Positions 18,377 to 25,857 of a stretch of 64,000 nucleotides of DNA are shown here, piece by piece (position 1 is the first letter of the stretch; the number at the start of each line of letters is the position of its first letter). This DNA comes from Labilithrix sp. (GTDB lineage Bacteria > Myxococcota > Polyangia > Polyangiales > Polyangiaceae). The position numbers were made by a program, and so were the translations under genes. The notes beneath the pieces are model-generated. The model did not search any database and had not been told where the DNA came from. It saw only the letters and a list, made by a program, of their open reading frames with translations. Where the stretch lies: assembly GCA_028287035.1 (NCBI GenBank), contig JAQBQL010000186.1, positions 1 to 64,000 of the forward strand. The letters run 5' to 3'.

Positions 18377-18557
18377 ATCGTTGCCATTCGACGAGCGGAT
18401 ATGCGGGTGCCCGAAGCGAGACTCCGGCGCCGCTGACATCATGCAGGCGGTCGGGGTCGACGAGGCGATCTCTGCGTGACGTCCGCGTGTCGAGACCCAG
18501 GTGTCGACGAGGTGACGATCTGGCTTCAGCGTGACACGCGGGGGCCGCGCCCGGGCT

Positions 18558-19295
18558 TCAGTCCTTCGTCGAGCCCGTCTCGTGACTCATCGCGGCGGCC
18601 GCCAGACGTGCGGCCGCCGCCTTCGCTGCGTCGTCCTTCCGTTCGCTGTAGCGATCGGTCAGGTACGCGGACTGGTCGCGGACCAGCAACGTGAACTTCA
18701 CGAGCTCCTCCATCACGTCGACCACGCGGTCGTAGTAGGCAGAGGGCCGCATCCGCCCGGCCTCGTCGAACTCCTCGAATGCCTTCGGCACCGACGATTG
18801 GTTGGGGATCGTCACCATGCGCATCCAGCGGCCGAGGACGCGCAGCGCGTTCACGGCATTGAAGGACTGCGAGCCGCCAGAGACCTGCATGACCGCGAGC
18901 GTGCGGCCCTGCGTCGGCCGGACGCTGCCGATGCGCAGGGGAAGCCAGTCGATCTGGCTCTTGAACACACCGGTGATCGTGCCGTGACGCTCCGGGCTGC
19001 ACCACACCTGCCCTTCCGACCAATCGGAGAGCGATCGCAGCTCCTGCACCTTCGGATGGTCCGCCGGGACGCTGTCGGGCATGGGCAGACCTGCCGGGTC
19101 GAACACCCGCGTCTCGGCGCCGAGGTGCTCGAGGATGCGTGCTGCCTCGAGCACCAGCAGCTTGCTGAACGAGCGCGTGCGCAGCGAGCCGTACAGCAGC
19201 AGGATCCGGGGACGATGCGCGGAGCTCGGCCTCTGTAGCTTGAGGAGGTCGGGCACGTCGACGTGGTCGGCCGAGAGGTTCGGAAGATCGCTCAT
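18558..19295 (-). CDS. arsH: ArsH NADPH-dependent FMN reductase
   Basis: 245 residues. ArsH is a flavoprotein that oxidises trivalent organoarsenicals and reduces other compounds with NADPH. Signatures are [18 protein letters not shown] (FMN phosphate loop), [35 protein letters not shown] and [23 protein letters not shown]. Its ATG at 19295 overlaps the arsC stop (ATGA). Last gene of the ars operon. Confidence 0.95.
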   Translation of the reverse strand: MSDLPNLSADHVDVPDLLKLQRPSSAHRPRILLLYGSLRTRSFSKLLVLEAARILEHLGAETRVFDPAGLPMPDSVPADHPKVQELRSLSDWSEGQVWCSPERHGTITGVFKSQIDWLPLRIGSVRPTQGRTLAVMQVSGGSQSFNAVNALRVLGRWMRMVTIPNQSSVPKAFEEFDEAGRMRPSAYYDRVVDVMEELVKFTLLVRDQSAYLTDRYSERKDDAAKAAAARLAAAAMSHETGSTKD

Positions 19296-19696
19296 CGCGC
19301 CGCCCACCCCTCGTCGGCAAGGAGCGCCTCGACGCGGCTCCTCACCTCGTCGCGGATGGCTCGTACGCGCTCGAGCGGGAGCCCCTTCGGGTCCTCGAGC
19401 GGCCAGTCGGCGCGGCGGACACCGGGAACGACCGGGCACGCTTCGCCACAGCCCATGGTGATCAACATCGTGGCCGACCCGGCGAGCTCGTCGGACAGGA
19501 ATCGGGGTTCGATACCCGAGAGATCGATTCCGACTTCCTTCATCACCGCGAGCACCTCGGGATGCACGCGCGTGCCGGGCTCCGTGCCGGCCGAGACGGC
19601 GCGCGCCTCGGTCGCATCGGCGAGCCGGTTGAACCATGCCGCCGCCATCTGCGAGCGACCGGCATTGTGCACGCACGCGAAGAGAATCGTCTTCAT
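19292..19696 (-). CDS. arsC: Arsenate reductase, thioredoxin-coupled type
   Basis: 134 residues of the low-molecular-weight-phosphatase fold. The P-loop CVHNAGRS gives the nucleophile Cys8 and Arg14; Cys83 and Cys87 (MGCGEACP) are the relay cysteines of thioredoxin-linked ArsC, and DWPLEDPKG holds the general acid. It reduces arsenate to arsenite, the substrate of Acr3. ATG at 19696 overlaps the acr3 stop by 4 bases and its own stop overlaps arsH by 4, so the genes are translationally coupled. Confidence 0.95.
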   Translation of the reverse strand: MKTILFACVHNAGRSQMAAAWFNRLADATEARAVSAGTEPGTRVHPEVLAVMKEVGIDLSGIEPRFLSDELAGSATMLITMGCGEACPVVPGVRRADWPLEDPKGLPLERVRAIRDEVRSRVEALLADEGWAAR

Positions 19697-20751
19697 GGTG
19701 ATCTCCGAAACATCTTCCGGCCGAGCCAGAGCGACAGATACACGAGCGCGAGCAGCGCCGGCACCTCGACGAGCGGTCCCACCACGCCCGCGAGCGCCTC
19801 GCCCGAGGAGATGCCGAACACCCCGATCGCGACGGCGATCGCGAGCTCGAAGTTGTTCCCGGCCGCCGTGAACGAGAGCGACGCGGTCTCCTCGTACGAG
19901 AAGCCGAGCCGCTTCGACAGGAGGAACGAGGCCGTGAACATGATTCCGAAGTAGAGGACGAGCGGAATCGCGATCCGCAGCACGTCGAGCGGCGCCTTCA
20001 CGATGCGGTCGCCCTGCAGCGCGAACATGATGACGATCGTGTAGAGCAGCCCCAGCAGGGCGGCGGGGCCGACCCGCTTCAGGAAGCGCTCCTCGTACCA
20101 GGCGTCGCCCCGGGCCCGCACCAGGAAGAGCCGCGTGAGGGCGCCCGCGACGAGGGGCACTCCGAGAAAGAGGAGGACGCTCCTCGCGATCGTCCACATG
20201 GAGACGTCGAGCTGCGTCGCCGGGCCGCCGAGCCACCCGGGAACGACCGTGAGGAACAGCCACCCGAGGACCGAATAGAAGAGGATCTGGAACACGGCGT
20301 TCAGCGCGACGAGCAGCGCCGCGATCTCCGCGCTGCCGCACGCGAGCATGTTCCAGATGAGGACCATGGCGATGCAGCGCGCCAGACCGATCAGCACGAG
20401 CCCGGTCCGGTAGTGCGGAAGATCGGGCAGCAGCAGCCACGCCAGCGCGAACATCAGTAACGGGCCGAGCACCCAGTTCAGCACGAGCGAGGTCCCGAAG
20501 AGCTTCAGGTTTGCGCCGGTCCCGAGGAGCTTCCCGTAGCGGACCTTCGCGAGGACCGGATACATCATCCAGAAGAGCCCGACGGCAATCGGAAGCGACA
20601 CGCCGCCGATCTTCATCGTGTCGAGCGCCGCCCCCAGGCCGGGCACGGTGCGGCCGAGCACGATGCCGAGGGCCATGGCCGCGAAGATCCACAGCGGCAG
20701 GAATCGGTCGAGCAGCGAGAGCTGACGTGTGGGGGCTGCGTGGCGGCTCAT
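19693..20751 (-). CDS. acr3: Arsenite efflux permease Acr3
   Basis: 352 residues with about ten membrane helices. The family's essential Cys is in [21 protein letters not shown] and the conserved Glu in [14 protein letters not shown]. It exports arsenite, probably as an antiporter, from the inner membrane. ATG at 20751; 36 bases separate it from arsR. The ACR3 family is distinct from ArsB and needs no ArsA. Confidence 0.95.
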   Translation of the reverse strand: MSRHAAPTRQLSLLDRFLPLWIFAAMALGIVLGRTVPGLGAALDTMKIGGVSLPIAVGLFWMMYPVLAKVRYGKLLGTGANLKLFGTSLVLNWVLGPLLMFALAWLLLPDLPHYRTGLVLIGLARCIAMVLIWNMLACGSAEIAALLVALNAVFQILFYSVLGWLFLTVVPGWLGGPATQLDVSMWTIARSVLLFLGVPLVAGALTRLFLVRARGDAWYEERFLKRVGPAALLGLLYTIVIMFALQGDRIVKAPLDVLRIAIPLVLYFGIMFTASFLLSKRLGFSYEETASLSFTAAGNNFELAIAVAIGVFGISSGEALAGVVGPLVEVPALLALVYLSLWLGRKMFRRSP

Positions 20752-20787
20752 CAGGGCTCTCCTTGATCGGGCACGGACGCCATGGTG

Positions 20788-21111
20788 TCAGCAGCAGCCG
20801 CTCGGGTCGGCCTTGCCGCCCTTGCAGCAGTCTTCCCAGAGGTAGTCGGTGAGCGCTCGCAGCGTCGTGAAGACGGCGCTGTAGTAGATGAACGTCCCCT
20901 CGCGCCGGGCCTGCAGCAGCCCGGTGCGCGCGAGCCGGTCGATGTGGTGGCTCAAGGTGGAGGCAGGGATGTCGAGCTTCGACTGGAGCTCACCGGCGGA
21001 CGCGCCCTCGGGCCCGGCCTGCACGGCATGACGGAGGATCGCGAGCCGCGCGGGATGTCCGAGCGCGCCGAGCTGCTCTGCTCGCTCCTCCAGCTTTCGC
21101 TTCACATCCAT
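20788..21111 (-). CDS. arsR: ArsR-type arsenite-responsive repressor
   Basis: 107 residues with a winged helix (ALGHPARLAILRHAV ... ELQSKLDIPASTLSHHIDRLARTGLLQARREGTFIYY). The classical metal site in the recognition region (ELCVCDL) is missing; instead there are Cys95, Cys96, Cys106 and Cys107 at the C-terminus, as in the ArsR type that binds As(III) with C-terminal cysteines. The ATG at 21111 lies at the edge of an inverted repeat and only 6 bases from a TATACT, so the mRNA is probably leaderless. The frame is open ten codons further to 21141, but that would put the start inside the presumed operator. Confidence 0.9.
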   Translation of the reverse strand: MDVKRKLEERAEQLGALGHPARLAILRHAVQAGPEGASAGELQSKLDIPASTLSHHIDRLARTGLLQARREGTFIYYSAVFTTLRALTDYLWEDCCKGGKADPSGCC

Positions 21112-21133
21112 GCTTCTAGTATATTCGAAGCAT
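21110..21133. promoter_or_regulatory. ars promoter/operator inverted repeat
   Basis: ATGCTTC, ten bases, GAAGCAT: a perfect 7-bp inverted repeat. On the minus strand it encloses TATACT, a good -10 hexamer, and its distal arm contains the arsR start codon. ArsR repressors bind such short inverted repeats over the -10 region, so this is very probably the ars operator. Confidence 0.7.
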
Positions 21134-21183
21134 ACGAGCAAGCGCTGGCCGGGCGGATCGTGAGCCGCCCCGTGGATCAGGCG

Positions 21184-22071
21184 CTACGCGGCCAGGCCGC
21201 GCGTCCTGGCTCGCGGCGCGACGCGCACCGACGAGCCCAGGACGTCGTACAGGCGCACGCGCGGGGAGCCGCGCCGGTCATCGATGGTGGCGGCTGCGCC
21301 GAAGATGCGTGGCCGGCGTGGATCCACCGAGGCGTCGGCCTCGTGATGGAGATGGCCGTGCAGCGCGTGCACGTCCGGGTACCGGGCGAGGATGTCGAGC
21401 AGGCGCTCTCCGCCCCGCAGACCGTGGACCGCCTCCCACGCGCGCGAGCCCTGCGGGACCGGACCGTGATGGAGCACGACCACGACCGCCTTGCCGCGCC
21501 CCGACACGTCACGGACGGTGCGCTCCAGCGCGACCGCAGCGGCGCTCCCGATCTCGCCGGCCGCGAGCGGGAATGCCTGGTGGCACGCGACGTCGAGCGG
21601 CAGGAAGAAGGCGCGCGCGCGCTCCACGACCGCGATCCGGTCGGGATGTCCGGCGGCCGACGCGCGGCGGAAGCGGGACAGCGGCCCGGCGATGGCGCGG
21701 GACCAGGCCCCTTCGCGCGTGATCGTGTCGTGATTGCCCGGGACGAGCGTCACGCGGTCGGGGTCGATGCGCGCGTCCGACAGCACCTCCGCGAGCGTCT
21801 CGAACTGCGCGGTCGTGCCCGTCTCCGTGAGATCACCGGAGACGACGAGATGGGTCGCGCCGCCCTCGCTGGCCAGAGCGAGCGCGGAGACCAGCCGGTC
21901 GATGCGCGCCTTCGGATCCAGAGCCCGGCCGGAGGAGCAGAGGCGCATCCCGCGCTCCAGCACGGTCCGCGCCGGCGCGGGCCGTGAGTCGAGCAGGTGC
22001 AGATCCGAGAGGTGAGCGATCTTCAAGCAAGCAGAGGATGCGGCCGCCCGCGGACGCGTGCGTGGAGCCAC
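21184..22071 (-). CDS. Calcineurin-like metallophosphoesterase
   Basis: 295 residues from a GTG at 22071. Five metal-binding motifs are seen in order: DLHL (DxH), SGDLTE (GD), PGNHD, LHHGP and HGHLHHE (GHxH). The conserved part begins at about residue 16 (LKIAHLSDLHLLDS), so a shorter start is possible. No signal peptide, so cytoplasmic. Related proteins are 3',5'-cyclic nucleotide or other phosphodiesterases; the substrate cannot be told. It lies 17 bases after the FAD monooxygenase gene and upstream of arsR on the same strand. Confidence 0.88.
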   Translation of the reverse strand: MAPRTRPRAAASSACLKIAHLSDLHLLDSRPAPARTVLERGMRLCSSGRALDPKARIDRLVSALALASEGGATHLVVSGDLTETGTTAQFETLAEVLSDARIDPDRVTLVPGNHDTITREGAWSRAIAGPLSRFRRASAAGHPDRIAVVERARAFFLPLDVACHQAFPLAAGEIGSAAAVALERTVRDVSGRGKAVVVVLHHGPVPQGSRAWEAVHGLRGGERLLDILARYPDVHALHGHLHHEADASVDPRRPRIFGAAATIDDRRGSPRVRLYDVLGSSVRVAPRARTRGLAA

Positions 22072-22088
22072 GGTGACACCTCTGCAAC

Positions 22089-23333
22089 TTACGCAGGCCG
22101 CGGCGGGGGCCGGACCTCCAGCATGCGACCGGTGAAGCCGTCGATGACGCCCAGCATGCTGAGCGTCATGATGCGCTCGAACAACGGAATCCGTGCGAGC
22201 AGCGGCATCCCGAGATCACGGAGCGTGCCGTGGAGCGGCTCGTCTCCCTGGAAGAACGGCGTGAGCAGCCGCGTCACCAGCTGATAGAACGCGAGGTGAT
22301 CGCGGCGGGCGCGCGAGTAGGCGTCGAGCGCGCAGGCGACGTCCCGCTCCTCGGCGGCCAGGCAGTCGGCGAGGACCATCGCGTCCCACAGCGCGAGGTT
22401 GCAGCCCTGGCCGAGCTGAGGACTCGTCGCATGGGCCGCGTCGCCGAGGTACACGACACTGCGGGTCGCCCACCGGTGCATGACGACGTCGTGGTAGCTC
22501 GCGAAGAGCACCTGATCGATATCGGTGATCTGCTCGAGCGCGAACGTGGACTCCGGGGCGAGCGCCGCGAGCTCCGCCTTCCACCGGTCGAGCCCCGCCG
22601 CGCGCCAGGCGTCGATGCGGTCGCAGCGGAGGCTCCAGAACAGGCTGACCAGGCGCGGTCCGGGGTCGGGCCCAGGACCGTGGCCGGTCGGCAAGAGGCC
22701 GAGGAAGCGCTGGTTCGTGTCGACGACCTGGCGCAGCACGTGCGCGTGCTCGTTGGGCTCGGGTCGCGTGTCGCGCGCGACGAACCAGAGCGCGCCCCAC
22801 GGGTAGCGTTCGGCCCGCTTGCTGGTGCCGGTGTGGTCGCGCAGCTGGGAGCGCGCCCCGTCGCACACGACGACGAGCTCGTGCGGTCCGTGCCTCTCGC
22901 CGCCGGCGGAGAGAAGCCAGGTGGCGCGCGGCGTCCGCTCGAGGCCGGTGATCTCGAGCCCTTCCCGCACCGCGATGCGGGGCTCGAGCGACACCGCCCG
23001 GTGCAGCGCCTCGAACAGGACGCCGCGGTGGAGCCCGAGGCCGTACGCGGCGGGACCGACCCTCGCATACGAGAGCGCGACGAGCGGCCTCCCATCGCGC
23101 GACGTGCAATACAGGCGATCGATCCGCGTGCCGCGGGCGACCACCGCCGCGCCGAGGCCGAGGCGCTCGAGCACGTGGAGGCCGGTCGGTTGCATCGTGA
23201 TGCCCGCACCCACCGGGCGCGGATCGAGAACGCGTTCGTAGAGCGTCACGCGATGGCCGGCGCGCGCCAGGAAGAGCGCCGCAGCAGATCCCGCGGTCCC
23301 CGCTCCGATGACCCCGACGTCGAGCGCGCGCAC
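22089..23333 (-). CDS. FAD-dependent aromatic-type monooxygenase
   Basis: 414 residues. The Rossmann FAD motif is GVIGAGTAGSAAALFLARAGHRVTLYER at the N-terminus, the second FAD motif YLGDAAHATSPQLGQGCNLALWDA, and CDGARSQLRDH is the DG motif of class A flavoprotein hydroxylases. These use NAD(P)H and oxygen to hydroxylate aromatic or related substrates. Start is a GTG at 23333, 8 bases after TACCAT and without a Shine-Dalgarno; the long open frame further upstream runs antisense to the protease gene. Divergent from that protease (54-base gap). Confidence 0.87.
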   Translation of the reverse strand: MRALDVGVIGAGTAGSAAALFLARAGHRVTLYERVLDPRPVGAGITMQPTGLHVLERLGLGAAVVARGTRIDRLYCTSRDGRPLVALSYARVGPAAYGLGLHRGVLFEALHRAVSLEPRIAVREGLEITGLERTPRATWLLSAGGERHGPHELVVVCDGARSQLRDHTGTSKRAERYPWGALWFVARDTRPEPNEHAHVLRQVVDTNQRFLGLLPTGHGPGPDPGPRLVSLFWSLRCDRIDAWRAAGLDRWKAELAALAPESTFALEQITDIDQVLFASYHDVVMHRWATRSVVYLGDAAHATSPQLGQGCNLALWDAMVLADCLAAEERDVACALDAYSRARRDHLAFYQLVTRLLTPFFQGDEPLHGTLRDLGMPLLARIPLFERIMTLSMLGVIDGFTGRMLEVRPPPRPA

Positions 23334-23387
23334 CGCGGGCGATGGTAGCGGGATCCGCGAGGCCACGAGCCGTGCAATAAGAAGCGG

Positions 23388-24665
23388 ATGCGGCAGAGGC
23401 CCTTCGCACGTTCCCGGGCCGCATGCCGGCAGGTCCTCGCCGGCCTCGCGCTCGCCGGCGCCGGCGCGTCGTGCGCGAGCGGCGCGAGCGTCGACGAGCA
23501 CGTCGGGCAGGCACGGTCTGCCGTGCTCCGCGGGACGGCCTCCGGCGCGAGCGACGACGCGGTGGTCGCCCTCGCGGCCTATCACAACGCCACGCTCTAC
23601 TCGCTGTGCACGGCGACGCTCGTCGCGCCCGATCTGCTCGTCACCGCGCGGCACTGCCTCGCGGTCACCGATCCGGTCACGGTGTGCTCGGCCGAGGGCG
23701 CGCCCGTGAAGGGCGCCACCGTGCACGAGGAGTTCCTCGCTCCCGATCTCCTCGTCTACACCGGCGCCGAGCTTGGTGACCGCTGGATGGACCCGTCGCT
23801 CGCCGCCGCGCATGGCGTCAGCATCGTCCGCGAGGACGCGGCGACCACCTGCAACCGGGACCTCGCGTTCGTCGTGCTCGACCACGATCTGCCGGGCCGC
23901 TTCGCCCGCCTCCGCACCGCGCGCCCGACGTCGGCCGGCGAGCCTCTCGCGGTCGTCGGCTACGGGGTCACCGAGGGCGGAGATCTCTCGCCGCGACGCC
24001 TGCGCCGTGACGGCGTACCGGTGCTCGCGACCGGGCCCGCGCCGCTGGACGACCCGCCCGGATCGGGCATCGGGTCCTCGGAGCTCCTCGTCGGCGAATC
24101 GATCTGCGCCGGCGACAGCGGCGGCCCGGCGTTCGCCGCGTCGGGCGCGCTCGTGGGCGTGGTCGGGCGCGGCGGCAACGGCCGCGACGACCCCGCGGAC
24201 CTCGCGGTCGCGTGCAGCGATCCAGGAGCGAAGAACGTCTACATGCAGCTCTTCGCGAAGCCCGACGTCGTGGCGGAGGCGTTCGCGCGCGCCGGCCACG
24301 CCCCGCGCATCGAGGACGATCGCCCGGTCGCGGCGGCGGGCGGCGCGTGCGAGCAGAGCTTCGATTGCACGAGCGACGCCTGCATCGCCGGCGTGTGCGC
24401 CCCCCGCTGCGAGACCACGGCGTGCCCGGGATCCCTCGCCTGCGGAGCCTTCGAGGACAAGCTCGCCTGCCACGACCCGGCGACGCTGCCCGCGTCGGCC
24501 CGAGGCAGCGGGTGCGCGGCGGCGCCCGGCGACCCTCCGCGGGGGCTGGCCTCCGGAGTCCTCCTCGTCCTGGTCGCCGCGCTCCGGCTCCGCAGGTCCA
24601 GGAACGAGAAACGCCGGGGCAAGGTCTCCCCTGCCCCGGCGTTCCGGGCCTCGCAAGCCTCGTGA
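23388..24665 (+). CDS. Secreted trypsin-like serine protease with MYXO-CTERM-like tail
   Basis: 425 residues. Signal peptide (about 1-31; SCAS could be a lipobox), S1 domain with catalytic His89 (VTARHC), Asp158 (NRDLAFV) and Ser244 (AGDSGGP), then a Cys-rich segment (CEQSFDCTSDACIAGVCAPRCETTACPGSLAC), and a C-terminal GSGC-spacer-hydrophobic helix-RLRRSRNEKRR arrangement, as in MYXO-CTERM proteins that are anchored and presented on the surface. A further ~16 residues follow the Arg cluster, unusual for this signal; they are encoded by the 24610-24643 hairpin and its flank. Converges on fadA. Confidence 0.85.
   Translation: MRQRPFARSRAACRQVLAGLALAGAGASCASGASVDEHVGQARSAVLRGTASGASDDAVVALAAYHNATLYSLCTATLVAPDLLVTARHCLAVTDPVTVCSAEGAPVKGATVHEEFLAPDLLVYTGAELGDRWMDPSLAAAHGVSIVREDAATTCNRDLAFVVLDHDLPGRFARLRTARPTSAGEPLAVVGYGVTEGGDLSPRRLRRDGVPVLATGPAPLDDPPGSGIGSSELLVGESICAGDSGGPAFAASGALVGVVGRGGNGRDDPADLAVACSDPGAKNVYMQLFAKPDVVAEAFARAGHAPRIEDDRPVAAAGGACEQSFDCTSDACIAGVCAPRCETTACPGSLACGAFEDKLACHDPATLPASARGSGCAAAPGDPPRGLASGVLLVLVAALRLRRSRNEKRRGKVSPAPAFRASQAS
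24610..24643. terminator. Strong hairpin between convergent protease and fadA genes
   Basis: AACGCCGGGGCA, a 10-base loop, TGCCCCGGCGTT: a perfect 12-bp stem lying inside the last codons of the protease gene and 30 bases beyond the fadA stop. There is no T-run, but position and stability suit a bidirectional terminator. Confidence 0.6.
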
Positions 24666-24672
24666 GTGACGG

Positions 24673-25839
24673 TCAGTCGATGCGCTCGAACAGACCGGCC
24701 GCGCCCATGCCGCCGCCGATGCACATCGAGACGATGCCGTACTTGCCCTTGCGGCGACCGAGCTCGTAGAGCAGCGACGACGTCAGCTTGGCGCCGGTGC
24801 AGCCGAGCGGGTGCCCGAGCGCGATGGCGCCGCCGTTGACGTTGAGCTTCTCGTCGGGAATCCCGAGCTCGCGGGTGACGTAGAACGCCTGGCTGGCGAA
24901 GGCCTCGTTGATCTCGAAGAGATCGATGTCCTTGATCGAGAGGCCCGTCTTCTTGAGCAGCTTCTGGATCGCGGGGAGCGGGCCGATGCCCATGATCGAC
25001 GGGTCGACGCCGACGGTGACGAACTGACGGAGGTAGGCGAGGCCCTTCACCCCGAGCTCCTTCGCCTTCTCGCCGCTCATGACGAGCGCCGCGGCCGCGC
25101 CGTCGGACAGCGGAGAGCTGTTGCCGGCGGTGACCGAGCCCTTCTGCGAGAACACGGGCTTCAGGGCGGAGAGGCCCTCGAGCGTCGTGTCGGCCCGGGG
25201 CATCTCGTCGACCTTGAACTCGAACTCGACGCGCTCGTTGCCATTGAAGCGGTGCGACTTCACGGCGATGATCTCGGCGTCGAACACGCGCTTCTCGATC
25301 GCGGCGGCCGCCTTCTTCTGGCTCTTGAGCGCGAACTCGTCCTGCTGCTGGCGCGTGATACCGAACTTGTTGGCGACGTTCTCGGCGGTGATGCCCATCG
25401 GCGTGTAGACCGACGCGTACTTGGCCATCGCCTCGGGGGAGGCCGAGAGCTTGTTGCCGGTCATCGGCACGAGCGTCATCGACTCGAGGCCTCCGGCCAC
25501 GACGATGTCGCTCGAGCCGAGCATGATCTGGCCGGCCGCGGTGGCGAGGGCCTGGAGACCGCTCGAGCAGAAGCGGTTGATGGTCTGGGCGCCGACCTCT
25601 TCGGGGAGGCCGCCGAGCATGCCCGCGACGCGAGCGACGTTGAGCCCCTGCTCGCCTTCCGGCATGGCGCAGCCCATGACGACGTCGTCGACGTCGCTCG
25701 GCTTCACCTGGGGAACACGGGCCATCAGGCCCCGGACGACGTCGCCGGCGAGCTCGTCCGACCGCTTGTTGGAGAGGGAGCCCTTGATGGCGCGACCGAC
25801 CGCGCTGCGAACCGCTTCGGCAATGACGATGTCTTTCAT
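24673..25839 (-). CDS. fadA: Acetyl-CoA acyltransferase (3-ketoacyl-CoA thiolase)
   Basis: 388 residues. Thiolase residues are visible: nucleophile Cys91 in [11 protein letters not shown], the His of [11 protein letters not shown] region, [14 protein letters not shown] with its His, and the second catalytic Cys in [15 protein letters not shown]. It cleaves 3-ketoacyl-CoA with CoA in the last step of fatty-acid beta-oxidation. ATG at 25839 with GGGAG as ribosome site; it follows the fadN-like gene by 18 bases, forming the usual two-gene beta-oxidation operon. Confidence 0.95.
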   Translation of the reverse strand: MKDIVIAEAVRSAVGRAIKGSLSNKRSDELAGDVVRGLMARVPQVKPSDVDDVVMGCAMPEGEQGLNVARVAGMLGGLPEEVGAQTINRFCSSGLQALATAAGQIMLGSSDIVVAGGLESMTLVPMTGNKLSASPEAMAKYASVYTPMGITAENVANKFGITRQQQDEFALKSQKKAAAAIEKRVFDAEIIAVKSHRFNGNERVEFEFKVDEMPRADTTLEGLSALKPVFSQKGSVTAGNSSPLSDGAAAALVMSGEKAKELGVKGLAYLRQFVTVGVDPSIMGIGPLPAIQKLLKKTGLSIKDIDLFEINEAFASQAFYVTRELGIPDEKLNVNGGAIALGHPLGCTGAKLTSSLLYELGRRKGKYGIVSMCIGGGMGAAGLFERID

Positions 25840-25857
25840 GACTATTACTCCCAGTCC

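Noticed and set aside
18273..18557. Pho-box-like direct repeats (GTGACG..., CTGACATC...) before the PstS-like operon
   Set aside because: Matches to the enterobacterial Pho box are weak and irregularly spaced; the Pho box of this lineage is not known to me.
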